From the NCBI GenBank assembly GCA_021203245.1, contig JAJQBO010000262.1, forward strand, positions 2,142 to 58,770: 56,629 nucleotides of DNA, written 5' to 3'. Both the position numbers and the translations under genes were made by a program. The DNA comes from Planctomycetaceae bacterium (GTDB lineage: Bacteria; Planctomycetota; SZUA-567). The notes beneath the pieces are model-generated. The model was given only the letters and a program-made list of their open reading frames with translations. It had not been told where the DNA came from and ran no database searches. Positions 27,949-36,532 of this stretch are shown piece by piece. Numbering within the stretch: the first letter of the stretch is position 1; the number at the start of each line of letters is the position of its first letter.

Positions 27949-28545
27949 ATGACCAATCACCTTGAAGCCCTCCGGCAAAACATCATCGCGGACACCGTGG
28001 CAGAGTATACGGATTTTGTCTTCACCCTGACCACCGACCCGAAGGGCAATCTGATAATCGACTACCACGGAAAATGGCAATCACACCGCAACCCCATGCA
28101 CACCGACATTCCGTATATGACCATTCAACACGACGGCGACCGGTTTCTTGTTTCCCATTACCGGTGGGATGAAAACCGGCCATACAAGACCGTCAAGGGA
28201 GCGGCCAAGTATATCAACGCAGAATTGCGGCGGAGTTGTGACAACGTGAGAAAGCAAAAGGAAAAGGAAGATCAAGAAAAGGCTTTCGCGGAAAAATCCG
28301 CCCGAATCTTACAGGAATTTCACGACACCATCACCGAAAAAGGGATAGAGGCGAAGTTATATAGCGGTTACGGCTACCAACAAAGTTCGTTGTCCATCGA
28401 AGCAAAGCGGCTGAATACCCGTATCGATATCACCGTCACCAGCGACTATCGGCTGCAAATCTATTTCCCCTATCCCCGCTGTTACACCAGCACGGAAACC
28501 GCCATTGACATACTTTCCGCCCTCTCACAGAAAGGCAGCGCATGA
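27949..28545 (+). CDS. Hypothetical element-borne protein
   Basis: I do not recognise this 198-residue protein. It is soluble, with an aromatic-rich N-terminal half (FVFTLTTDPKGNLIIDYHGKW, DRFLVSHYRWDENRPYKT), a charged helix at about 95-120 (KQKEKEDQEKAFAEKSARIL) and a C-terminal alpha/beta part. ATG 27949 follows AAAGGAAA. Its stop overlaps the next start as ATGA, so it belongs with the two genes that follow. The block between a DUF932 gene and a ParB-like gene is typical accessory content of conjugative elements. Confidence 0.75.
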   Translation: MTNHLEALRQNIIADTVAEYTDFVFTLTTDPKGNLIIDYHGKWQSHRNPMHTDIPYMTIQHDGDRFLVSHYRWDENRPYKTVKGAAKYINAELRRSCDNVRKQKEKEDQEKAFAEKSARILQEFHDTITEKGIEAKLYSGYGYQQSSLSIEAKRLNTRIDITVTSDYRLQIYFPYPRCYTSTETAIDILSALSQKGSA

Positions 28546-28850
28546 CCACCATAGACGCCACCCCCGCCACCCTGGCCGAATTGATAACGGCCAGGGAGAC
28601 GGCGGAAAACGACCTTCGCACCATGTACCGAATCAACCGTGCTTTCAAAGCGGGACGCGATGCTTTCGTGCAACAGGGATTTTCCACCGACGATTACGAC
28701 ACATTCGCCGCCACCATGCGCCGACACCCCGAGTATGGCCCGGCCCCTTTTTCGCTACGCATCCAGTCGGCCAAGGTGGCGCAAATCGAATCGCTGAACA
28801 AACAAATCACCATCGGGAAGCGGCTTTTAACCCCGGCGAAAACCGGCTAA
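28542..28850 (+). CDS. Hypothetical small helical protein
   Basis: The 102-residue protein starts MTTIDATPATLAELITARE and is largely helical and charged, with no cysteine pair or membrane segment. It overlaps the preceding gene by ATGA and ends ten bases before the next gene, so it is translated as part of an operon. I cannot assign a family. Confidence 0.7.
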   Translation: MTTIDATPATLAELITARETAENDLRTMYRINRAFKAGRDAFVQQGFSTDDYDTFAATMRRHPEYGPAPFSLRIQSAKVAQIESLNKQITIGKRLLTPAKTG

Positions 28851-28860
28851 GGGAGGAAAA

Positions 28861-29583
28861 ATGGACGACGATTTTTCCAGCCTTGAAGCTTTCGCCGACC
28901 AATTCGCGGGAAATTGGCGTTTCTTCCCCGACTTTATCTGGCTGCGAAACGACATCACCGATCCGGAACAATGGGGCATAATCTACACGAGAAACAGCCA
29001 ATCGACCCCGATTGAAATCGTCAACGCCGAACACCTGAAACACCTACTATGGGTTTACCTCCACCACAAATCAAAGAAGCGAAAACAGAAACACGTCTAC
29101 CACATCCACGACCGCCATTTTGCGGCAGGACTGACCGAGGGGTTTCTGATTCGCGTCTACGACACCACCGGCAACGTGACGAACGCTTACGCCACCCTGT
29201 ATGACCACCTGTCTGCCTTGCGCGATTACCCGGTGGCGGACGACGAAGCGCTTGACAAGTTGGAGGCGGAACTATTTGCGGATGAATGGCAGGAAATTCT
29301 CGACTCCATCATCGCCCATTTTGACGGCGAACATCACCCTATCGCCGATGGCGAATACCGCTATTACGTGAATCTTAAATTGCTGGACGATATCAGCGGT
29401 ATTGAAAAGTTGATACTCAAACACAACCCCCGCGATTATTGGTCAAGCGATACCGGCTATTTCAATATGAGCCATTTTCTTTACGACATCACGGACGGGC
29501 GAATCACTTTTGACGAAATCTTTTTCGCCTGTCCCGATACTATATGCCTGAATTTCTCCGCCATCTTATTGAGTCAGGCATAA
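28861..29583 (+). CDS. Hypothetical acidic protein
   Basis: The 240-residue acidic protein is rich in Asp, Tyr, Trp and Phe (MDDDFSSLEAFADQFAGNW, WGIIYTRNSQSTPIEIVN, HHKSKKRKQKHVYHIHDRHF). ATG 28861 follows GGGAGGAAAA. There are no transmembrane segments or metal-binding cysteines. It is the last of three tightly packed unknown genes. Its acidity and compact size would suit a protein inhibitor or DNA mimic, but that is speculation with no motif to support it. Confidence 0.72.
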   Translation: MDDDFSSLEAFADQFAGNWRFFPDFIWLRNDITDPEQWGIIYTRNSQSTPIEIVNAEHLKHLLWVYLHHKSKKRKQKHVYHIHDRHFAAGLTEGFLIRVYDTTGNVTNAYATLYDHLSALRDYPVADDEALDKLEAELFADEWQEILDSIIAHFDGEHHPIADGEYRYYVNLKLLDDISGIEKLILKHNPRDYWSSDTGYFNMSHFLYDITDGRITFDEIFFACPDTICLNFSAILLSQA

Positions 29584-29670
29584 CCGGCAAATTTCCCCTG
29601 TATCACTGATCACCTTACAACGCGCCACAATGGCGCGGTACGCACTCACACACCCGAAAGGAACTATATC

Positions 29671-31383
29671 ATGGTTACGAACGGACAAAACACCATCGAC
29701 ACCACCACCAACAACAACGAAGTCATAGCCGCGCCGATCCCCGTTTCCCTTTTGTCGCCCTCGCCCCTGAACAGGAAATGCGACGACAGCGACCCCGACC
29801 TTGTAGAACTCGCCCGCACTATCGAGGAGAACGGCCTTATTTCGCCGATATCGGCCCGACCGATTAACGGCGGCGACTACGAAATCATCTGTGGCGAAAG
29901 ACGCTGGCGGGCGTTTCGGCTATTGGGGCGGGAGACAATACCGTGCTTTATCAAAGACCTTGACGACACCCAGGCGCAGATCGAGCGGATAATTGAAAAC
30001 TACCAACGCCGTGATCCCTCATTCATGGAACAGGGCGAAGCGGTGGCCGCGTTGATGCAGTTGACCGACCGGGACGTTTCCGAAGTCGCCAACCGCCTCG
30101 GTCAAAGCGTGTCGTGGGTCCGTCGCCGCGCCAAACTCCCGAACTTGATACAGGCATGGCGGGAAGAACTCGCCAGAGATGACACCCCATATTTTACCAT
30201 CCGTGATTCCGTCAATAAGCTCGAAGAGATCGCGGTCCTGCCGCCAGCCACGCAACAGGTGTTATACGACAGCAAAGTTTTACGTTACGTGAAGACCACC
30301 AAGGAAATGCGGAACACCATCGCCCGGCATTTTATGGACCTCGACGCGAAACCGTGGACACGGGCATGGGAAAAGAAAGCATTCACCGGCTATGGCAAAA
30401 AACGGTGCGATGCGTGTATGCGGCGAAGCGATCGGGAAAACGCCTTATTTGCCGATCCGGACGACGCCAACAGCGGCAAGAAAATGTGCCTCGATCCTAA
30501 ATGCTGGAAAACGAAATGCCTGTCGTGGTGTAAAAACCTTATCGCCGACACTCCGGGCATCGTGCCGCTACGAAATAGCTACGGCTACGGTGACGATCTG
30601 GATAAGTATTTTGGCGTCGAGCCGCTTCGCTATCACCAATACACCGAGCGTGGCGACGAAGACACCGAGCAAGAAGGGTATACCGCCGCAATCGGCGTCA
30701 TTGTGGACGGCCCGGAAATCGGCACAACACGAAATATTTGGCTTGCCGTGCCGGATGAAGACGAAGACGAGGAATACCTTTCCGAGGTGCATAGCTGGCG
30801 GTCGGACTATGCGACCAGACACCAGCAACGGAGGGAACTGGCGGAACTGATTTACGTCGACATTGCCGCCTACCTTGAGGACATCTACACCAACGCCACC
30901 GCCACCACCGCGCAACTTGCCGAGCGGAAAATACGCGCTGCCGTATGGTTCGGCCTTGCCGGTTACGTGAGTTCGGAGGAAGACGACCCCCGGCTAGACG
31001 ATCCGGAGTGGAACCCGCTGGCCTGGGCATGGTCGGAGACGATAGAGTATATCGCCAACCACGTCGCCACGGTCAGCGCCGAAGATATTGCCCAACTCTA
31101 CAATGAAAACGAGAAAACCGCCGCCGACCACACCGCCGCCGCGCTAGTCGCCATGTTTGACATCCCCCTTGATGTCATTACCACCAGAGCGACCGAAGCA
31201 CTGTATAATGCCACTAGTCAAAAGGAAGCGGTTCAAACCGAAAACGACCACGAGCCGGAGGATATGGACGGCGCTATGTCCGATTCGCTCCCTGCTGTGG
31301 ACATGGACGATCTAACAGAGCCGGGCGAAATTATTTCCGTTGCGAGCCATCCCTATTTGCAGTTATTGGCAAACGCTAAATAA
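29671..31383 (+). CDS. ParB/RepB/Spo0J-family protein with cysteine cluster
   Basis: The 570-residue protein has an N-terminal ParB domain (about residues 22-120, with LARTIEENGLISPISARPIN and ICGERRWRAFRLLG) and an HTH at about 130-155 (RDVSEVANRLGQSVSWVRRR). The middle adds a cysteine-rich patch, CDACMRR near 246 and CLDPKCWKTKCLSWC near 272, that looks metal-binding. The C-terminal half is acidic and helical. ATG 29671 follows GAAAGGAAC. ParB-like proteins bind centromere sites or act as transcription or nuclease factors on plasmids. No ParA partner lies next to it, although TraL is ParA-like. It is longer than typical ParB (about 300 residues). Confidence 0.88.
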   Translation: MVTNGQNTIDTTTNNNEVIAAPIPVSLLSPSPLNRKCDDSDPDLVELARTIEENGLISPISARPINGGDYEIICGERRWRAFRLLGRETIPCFIKDLDDTQAQIERIIENYQRRDPSFMEQGEAVAALMQLTDRDVSEVANRLGQSVSWVRRRAKLPNLIQAWREELARDDTPYFTIRDSVNKLEEIAVLPPATQQVLYDSKVLRYVKTTKEMRNTIARHFMDLDAKPWTRAWEKKAFTGYGKKRCDACMRRSDRENALFADPDDANSGKKMCLDPKCWKTKCLSWCKNLIADTPGIVPLRNSYGYGDDLDKYFGVEPLRYHQYTERGDEDTEQEGYTAAIGVIVDGPEIGTTRNIWLAVPDEDEDEEYLSEVHSWRSDYATRHQQRRELAELIYVDIAAYLEDIYTNATATTAQLAERKIRAAVWFGLAGYVSSEEDDPRLDDPEWNPLAWAWSETIEYIANHVATVSAEDIAQLYNENEKTAADHTAAALVAMFDIPLDVITTRATEALYNATSQKEAVQTENDHEPEDMDGAMSDSLPAVDMDDLTEPGEIISVASHPYLQLLANAK

Positions 31384-31511
31384 TTCCAACACCACTGTCT
31401 AATACTCTCCGCACTGACCGGCACTCCGCCGACCAGGGCGAATTTGAAGCGGAAAATACGGGTTCGATAAACTCTTGATATGAAACGGATTATAGAGCCG
31501 ATAAAAAATCG

Positions 31512-31541
31512 GGCCGGAATGGCGGCAACGCCATTCCGGCC
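31512..31541. terminator. Perfect 13-bp hairpin, possible terminator
   Basis: GGCCGGAATGGCG (31512-31524) and CGCCATTCCGGCC (31529-31541) pair perfectly around a GCAA tetraloop. On the minus strand it is followed by GATTTTTTAT, a typical intrinsic terminator tail; on the plus strand the tail is weak (GTTTG). It follows the ParB-like gene by about 130 bases. The remainder of the gap 31384-32045 shows no convincing gene; an open frame at 31480-31794 has no ribosome site and no coherent protein character. Confidence 0.6.
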
Positions 31542-32045
31542 GTTTGCGGTATGGACAACGGTTTCCATATACCGATTGCACAAGAATAGAACTCAATACA
31601 CCAGAGTCTTTAAGAATGGAGCGACCAAATATCGAGGATGCGGTGTCGGTTATCTGAAATCATTAATACCCAAGTGGCAGGGCTATCGCATCTACGCTAC
31701 GCTTGCCGTTTACCGTTTCGCCGCTTGTGGAGGAGTGCGGTTTAGGATATACTGTCGCTACCCATCGATGGCGAAAAGCATGGATTCATTGTAAAACGGC
31801 TCATTAAGGAGAACCGCATATAGAATAATTTTGGTTCACTAACGCACACACGGGCAGCGAACTCCAACATTCAATCTCTACTGTGTGCCACATTCATACC
31901 GGAAGATGTACAACGGTGGACCCCGTCCTTTTGGCGGTGGTCAGTCGTTCCGGTATGGGTGTTGGAGCCCTGCTGCCCACGACCAGACGCCGCCATTTTC
32001 CGTTGTTCCATGGGAAAAGGCTTTGCCAAAGGAAGGGGTTCACAC

Positions 32046-32480
32046 ATGGGAAAAATACCCACCGAACTGCGGAATATTATTGCCAGTAATATACGAGAAT
32101 GCAGAAAGAAAAAGTATCCAGGTCGTGGCGGCTCCAAGAAATGCGCTGAAAAATTCGGCGTCTCGCCGCAACAATGGTCGCCATGGGAACGCGGAAAACG
32201 CACGCCGGATGAGGATCGTCTCGCCAGAATCGCGGAATTCTTCGAAGTCAGTGTTGAGTTTTTACGTCGTGACAATTCCCGGCCGCAGCCGCAAATAATT
32301 ACTCCTCCCGTCAACCCATCACGATCCGAACCTCCCCCTTATGGTCGTCAGCATTTCACCTGGTCGGATGTTTTCCCCGACGCGGTGGAACTGATTCACG
32401 CAATTGCATCCAAGGGGCTTCGTGTAAAAGTAACTCTCGATCCGCGTGAAAAATCCATTCTTCTTGATATTGCTAATTGA
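32046..32480 (+). CDS. XRE-type HTH regulator 1
   Basis: The 144-residue protein has an N-terminal HTH (residues 10-75): NIRECRKKKYPGRGGSKKCA, then FGVSPQQWSPWERGKRTP and DRLARIAEFFEVSVEFL. A long KKYPGRGG loop sits between helices 1 and 2, unusual for XRE proteins and shared with the two homologues downstream. The C-terminal part (residues 90-144) is unrelated to theirs. ATG 32046 follows AAAGGAAGGGG. It may control the element's transfer genes. Its target could be the ATACGCGCGTAT palindromes, which is untested. Confidence 0.85.
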   Translation: MGKIPTELRNIIASNIRECRKKKYPGRGGSKKCAEKFGVSPQQWSPWERGKRTPDEDRLARIAEFFEVSVEFLRRDNSRPQPQIITPPVNPSRSEPPPYGRQHFTWSDVFPDAVELIHAIASKGLRVKVTLDPREKSILLDIAN

Positions 32481-32749
32481 TTGTTAGCGCCACATGCACG
32501 CCGGGTGCGGTAAATTCGCCGCCAGCAACGGAATTGCATATAAACTGTCGTATGCGGCCATAATCCATGTATTATTACTCACTATTGGGTGAATTTACCT
32601 ATTATTCAACAAATATAAACAGTAAGGCATTGACTATGCGTGATCATGCCGTAGAGTATCAGTATACGATTGAGATTGACGCTCATGGACGGAAATGCTT
32701 GAAGTCGTTTGCAAAAATGGTTGTACCAAGGTAATTAAAGGAGCAGTCT

Positions 32750-33160
32750 ATGCAAACGCTCACGAAATCGCAATTGAAACGATTGGCTGAAAACATCCGA
32801 ACGTATCGGGACAAGCAATTTCCGGAACGGGGCGGCAATAACCGCCTGGCCAAAGTTATTGGCGTATCGCCGCAAACGCTTTCGCAGTGGATAAACGGCT
32901 CGAGAATGCCGGCAATTGAAAAACTACAGACCCTGGCCACAGTTTTCGGTATCTCCATTCAGGCGCTCTGCGGATTGCCGGAATCAGCGAAACCGCCGCG
33001 ACGCTTGACAAAGGTGCAACAAGGCCGGCTGGCGGCAATCGACACGATGATACTCCTGTTAACCCGCCAGCGGGACGCCCTGCTCGGAAAGAAGGACGGC
33101 GGGGATATGCGGAAGGTCTTCCTCGCCATCAAGGAAAAGGTAGAAAAGGAAATCACCTAA
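32750..33160 (+). CDS. XRE-type HTH regulator 2
   Basis: The 136-residue protein has an HTH (residues 8-75): NIRTYRDKQFPERGGNNRLA, IGVSPQTLSQWINGSRMP and KLQTLATVFGISIQAL. It carries the same elongated loop, FPERGG, as regulators 1 and 3, then a lysine-rich helical tail (residues 90-136). ATG 32750 follows TAAAGGAGCAG. The perfect ATACGCGCGTAT palindrome begins six bases after its stop codon. The 270-base gap before it contains only a 32-codon frame at 32637 without a good ribosome site. Confidence 0.85.
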   Translation: MQTLTKSQLKRLAENIRTYRDKQFPERGGNNRLAKVIGVSPQTLSQWINGSRMPAIEKLQTLATVFGISIQALCGLPESAKPPRRLTKVQQGRLAAIDTMILLLTRQRDALLGKKDGGDMRKVFLAIKEKVEKEIT

Positions 33161-33165
33161 AGAAC

Positions 33166-33177
33166 ATACGCGCGTAT
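33166..33177. promoter_or_regulatory. ICE palindrome ATACGCGCGTAT, copy 2 (perfect)
   Basis: This is a perfect 12-bp palindrome between regulators 2 and 3. A promoter-like TTGAAT (33214-33219) and TATGAT (33235-33240) with a 15-base spacer lies about 40 bases downstream, facing regulator 3. The rest of the gap 33161-33488 is a leader of about 240 bases with no gene I can support. Confidence 0.55.
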
Positions 33178-33488
33178 ATATTTTCATAGTAATTTGGGGT
33201 TGTCCGATTTATATTGAATTCGCTGCGTTTATGTTATGATTTCGCACCGACAGGCTAGGAAAGGAGCTGCGACGATAGGTAGATTATGCGGTACGGCGTC
33301 TAGCGGATAGCCCCGAAACAACCAGTTCCTTAACGCAACGTCCGCGACATTCGACTTCAAGCGTCCATAGTTTGAGGCGTCGTCGCGTTTCCATCTGGTG
33401 CGGGGGACTACCAGCAATGCAGACGTCGGCGACGCCATTTACTATCGCACCCGCGTTCGCCGGCTCCACAATCGAAGGGAGAGTGTTC

Positions 33489-33980
33489 ATGGGACGCTTG
33501 ACAATCAAGGAAAAGGAAATCATCGCCTACAACATCTCGGAGTTACGGAAAAAGAAGTATCCGGGACACGGCGGCGGCAAAAAGTGCGCCGAGGCGTATG
33601 GCGTTCCCGCGCAGCAATGGTCGCCGTGGGAGGCTGGCAGCCGCACCCCGGACGACGACCGCTTGAAGAAGATCGCCAAGTTTTTCAAGGTGACGGTGGA
33701 CGATATTCGCCGCGAACCGGATAACTGGGAAGAGATACGGCCCGAATGGCTGGCAAGCAAGAGGATGTCCAAGAAACGGGCGCTCCAGATGCAAATGGAG
33801 AAGGGAGACCTCTATGGCAAAACGCCCGCTTCTCGGGCGAACGACACGGACATGATGGAAATCATGAAGTTGCTGATAAACGGCTACGAGAAAGTGTCGG
33901 CTGGCGAAATTGACGCGGACGAATACGCTGCCAAGATGCAGCAAATCGCCAATTTCGCGCGATTTACCATGGGAATTTGA
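33489..33980 (+). CDS. XRE-type HTH regulator 3
   Basis: The 163-residue protein repeats the family HTH almost exactly as in regulator 1: NISELRKKKYPGHGGGKKCA, YGVPAQQWSPWEAGSRTP and DRLKKIAKFFKVTVDDI. The tail is different: basic up to residue 100, then a helical segment with INGYEKVSAGEIDADEYAAK. ATG 33489 follows GGGAGAG; the frame open from 33372 has no ribosome site. Retention of the QQWSPWE recognition-helix region in regulators 1 and 3 suggests they bind the same or overlapping sites. Confidence 0.85.
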   Translation: MGRLTIKEKEIIAYNISELRKKKYPGHGGGKKCAEAYGVPAQQWSPWEAGSRTPDDDRLKKIAKFFKVTVDDIRREPDNWEEIRPEWLASKRMSKKRALQMQMEKGDLYGKTPASRANDTDMMEIMKLLINGYEKVSAGEIDADEYAAKMQQIANFARFTMGI

Positions 33981-34064
33981 GGCATGAATAATATTATCGC
34001 CACCCTGCTAAGATAGAGAAGCGGTAGGGATAATGGACATATTAATCAATTGGGAGATACATAG

Positions 34065-34679
34065 ATGAAAAAGAACTGGACTTATATATGGATGGCACTT
34101 CTCGTAATTCTTTTTGCTCTACCAATGTTTTTTACACAATTAGACGACAAGGTCACAGGGTGTCTAGGTATTCTCGTCACATTGGTCGGGTATGTTTTGC
34201 AGCAACATTATAATGACAGGGCGATAAGGTTTGATGCCTTACATAATGATCGGAATTTTCTTAATGAACTATTAGCTATTTCGGAAAATGAATATAAGCA
34301 TTCTCTTTATGAGCCGTGGAACTTCGATGAGGACGCCTGGAATAATTCTCGGGAATACGCCCTTCACAATGCTAATCGCGCCATGATAGTTGAAGTGTCG
34401 GAGGCTATCGAAAAAATCTTCGCCGCGTTTAGACGGTATCAACATGCACTTTCCCCAAAAGCAAGAAACAAAATTTCCATCCAACAGAGCAAAATAAATA
34501 CCTTGAACGAAAATTATAACCTTGATGGCGGTCCTCAGAATGCAAGTCTCGATGATTTCCTTAATTATCATAAATCTCACTATCTTATGCTAAGGTTAGC
34601 CATAAGTGAGATATTTTCGGCTATCTATCAAGCTCAAAATGAGCTCTCAAAGGCACTTCATCATCCAGAGGACCACTAG
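34065..34679 (+). CDS. Hypothetical AT-rich membrane protein
   Basis: The 204-residue protein has two N-terminal hydrophobic segments (about residues 7-24 and 32-46, IWMALLVILFALPMFF and GCLGILVTLVGYVL) and a long cytoplasmic helical domain with a predicted coiled-coil character. Its codon use is distinctly more AT-rich than the neighbours, which suggests separate acquisition. ATG 34065 follows GGGAGATACATAG. It stands alone, convergent with the trb operon. No trbK-like entry-exclusion gene is present in the trb operon, so a role in exclusion or phage defence is conceivable but unsupported by motif. Confidence 0.7.
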   Translation: MKKNWTYIWMALLVILFALPMFFTQLDDKVTGCLGILVTLVGYVLQQHYNDRAIRFDALHNDRNFLNELLAISENEYKHSLYEPWNFDEDAWNNSREYALHNANRAMIVEVSEAIEKIFAAFRRYQHALSPKARNKISIQQSKINTLNENYNLDGGPQNASLDDFLNYHKSHYLMLRLAISEIFSAIYQAQNELSKALHHPEDH

Positions 34680-34843
34680 GAAACCGAATTTGAAGTTATA
34701 CCATCTCAGAATGTGATGACTTTTCGGAATGACTTTTCGGAAAGTATCCTTATAAAAATTTATAAGTCGTGACTATTCTGACCTTGTTGTTACTCGTTCC
34801 GCTTGATGAATCTTGAGACCAGAAGCGTTTGTTCTTAGTAAAC

Positions 34844-34862
34844 CCTCCGATCCGTTCGGAGG
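34844..34862. terminator. Hairpin between trbL and the convergent membrane gene
   Basis: CCTCCGA (34844-34850) and TCGGAGG (34856-34862) pair around a five-base loop, eight bases after the trbL stop on the minus strand, with a GTTTACT tail on that side. It probably ends the trb operon and may also act on the opposite strand. A tandem 13-base repeat, TGACTTTTCGGAA twice, lies nearby at about 34718-34743. Confidence 0.55.
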
Positions 34863-34870
34863 ATTATTGG

Positions 34871-36433
34871 TTAATTATCTTCCGGCACGCCGATCTTCGA
34901 CGGATCGTAGCTGTCCAACGCTTTTTGCCACTCGTCGGCCGCAGCGTCGTTGTCTCCTCCCGAGATGGACCCGCCCCAATCGAAACAGCCGCCAGTATCG
35001 GCTCCAACCGCATTGGCGGCGTCAGGCGCGGTTGTCTCACCGCCAGGCGACGACATATCATTAGCTGTGGAGGATGTGCCGCTATTACCGTTATCGGCTC
35101 CGCCCTCGGCCGCGACCGCGCCGCTTCCTGCATCGCCTCCGTTCTTCTCGCCTCCCTCCTCTTTTGCCGCGGCCCAGTCCGCCATATTGGTGGCGCGGTC
35201 CGCATCGATGTTGGCTGACATCTTTCCGCCGGTTGTTTCGCGTTGGATAGTGTCCTTTGATGTCTCCGCCGCTCCGGACGCGAGATTCGCCATAAAATCG
35301 CCTGCCGCCCGTAATCCGGTGGACATGGCGCCGGACAAACCGCCGCCGCTGCTCCCACCGCCGCCCGTGAACATGCCGGCGTTGTTTTCCTTGTTCTCCT
35401 TGGTTTGTTGATAGGCGCTTGCCAATGCCATGCCGGCGCCGGCCGCTTGCATGGCTATCATGGCCCCGCCCGAAGCCACCGCAGCCGCGCCCGCCATGGC
35501 CGCACCGGAACCGCCAAGTTGAATGCCGCCGGTGGATGCTCCACTCACAACGCCGGCCACCATCTGCGGCACCGTCTTCACCAGCATGAACAGGACCACC
35601 GTGAATATGAGGATGATGCAACCCTCGGTGATTGTCATGGAGGTGGTGGTGATGGTGGAATCGTAGACATAGCCTTTGACCACCACCGACTTGGCTGTTT
35701 GTGAATCGGTGATCAACCGTTCTATCTGTCCCTGTCCAATGCCTACCAAAAGACAGAAGGTAAAGGTTTGCACCGCCAGCCCCAGCACTGTCTTGAAGTA
35801 GTTGATGGCGATGTCCGAAGTCCAGCGACCGCCCCCAAAGCCGAGGTAAATGACGCCCGCATATACCAACACCCATGCCGAGCACAGCAGTAGTACCATC
35901 ATCGCTGCGATAATGCCGAACAGCACGGCGATGGCTATGGACAGCAGCAAGGCGATAACGCTTGTCGCAATGTCCTGCTCACCGAACGTCCCGCAGGAAC
36001 GGACAATCAAATCGAGAGCGAACGATATCAGGTTGGACGGCGACAAGGCAGACTGGTAGGTGGACGACGCTTCAAGACCGAGTTGGGCAAAGGAGGTGAT
36101 GATCGCTTTGGCGATGGCGCTGCCGTTGTCTAATAGCCAAAAAAAGAATCCTGTTGTGACAATAAACCGCAGGAACTCGCCGAAGAAATCGCCCAAGCCG
36201 GTGTTGCCCTTGGCGAACATGAAAGCGAAGGTAAACACCATGCTGATGGTCGCCAGTATCCAGAACACGGTTTTCGCCGCTTGTTTGATGCGCGGCTCCC
36301 ACCGCGCCGCCTCCTCCATGTAACGATCAATGGTGGCGTCGAGAATCTTTTCCGCCGCCGCCGCCCTGGCGGGAGCGGCGACGGCGGGGACAACCACGCA
36401 GAGTAATACGCAAAGCAAAATGGCGCGTGCCAT
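34871..36433 (-). CDS. trbL: TrbL/VirB6-type inner-membrane channel protein
   Basis: The 520-residue polytopic protein has an N-terminal signal-like helix, five or so further hydrophobic segments between residues 55 and 330, and a long Gly/Ala/Ser-rich hydrophilic tail. It matches P-type TrbL (VirB6 family), a component of the conjugation channel in the inner membrane. The central ASVLVYAGVIYLGFGGGRW-like segment (AWVLVYAGVIYLGFGG) is the family signature. It is the last trb gene, about 100 bases after the reconstructed end of trbJ. No trbK is present between them. The frame is intact. Confidence 0.9.
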   Translation of the reverse strand: MARAILLCVLLCVVVPAVAAPARAAAAEKILDATIDRYMEEAARWEPRIKQAAKTVFWILATISMVFTFAFMFAKGNTGLGDFFGEFLRFIVTTGFFFWLLDNGSAIAKAIITSFAQLGLEASSTYQSALSPSNLISFALDLIVRSCGTFGEQDIATSVIALLLSIAIAVLFGIIAAMMVLLLCSAWVLVYAGVIYLGFGGGRWTSDIAINYFKTVLGLAVQTFTFCLLVGIGQGQIERLITDSQTAKSVVVKGYVYDSTITTTSMTITEGCIILIFTVVLFMLVKTVPQMVAGVVSGASTGGIQLGGSGAAMAGAAAVASGGAMIAMQAAGAGMALASAYQQTKENKENNAGMFTGGGGSSGGGLSGAMSTGLRAAGDFMANLASGAAETSKDTIQRETTGGKMSANIDADRATNMADWAAAKEEGGEKNGGDAGSGAVAAEGGADNGNSGTSSTANDMSSPGGETTAPDAANAVGADTGGCFDWGGSISGGDNDAAADEWQKALDSYDPSKIGVPEDN

Positions 36434-36532
36434 AAAAAACCTCCTGTGAAAAATACCGACCTACGGCTTTATGCGCCAGCAGCGCGTTTTATCTTCTGCG
36501 GATATATGCAGGGACTGTCTGGCCGACACGGC

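Noticed and set aside
31480-31794. A 104-codon plus-strand frame in the 31.4-32.0 kb gap
   Set aside because: There is no ribosome site, and it overlaps the strong hairpin at 31512-31541; the protein shows no coherent features.
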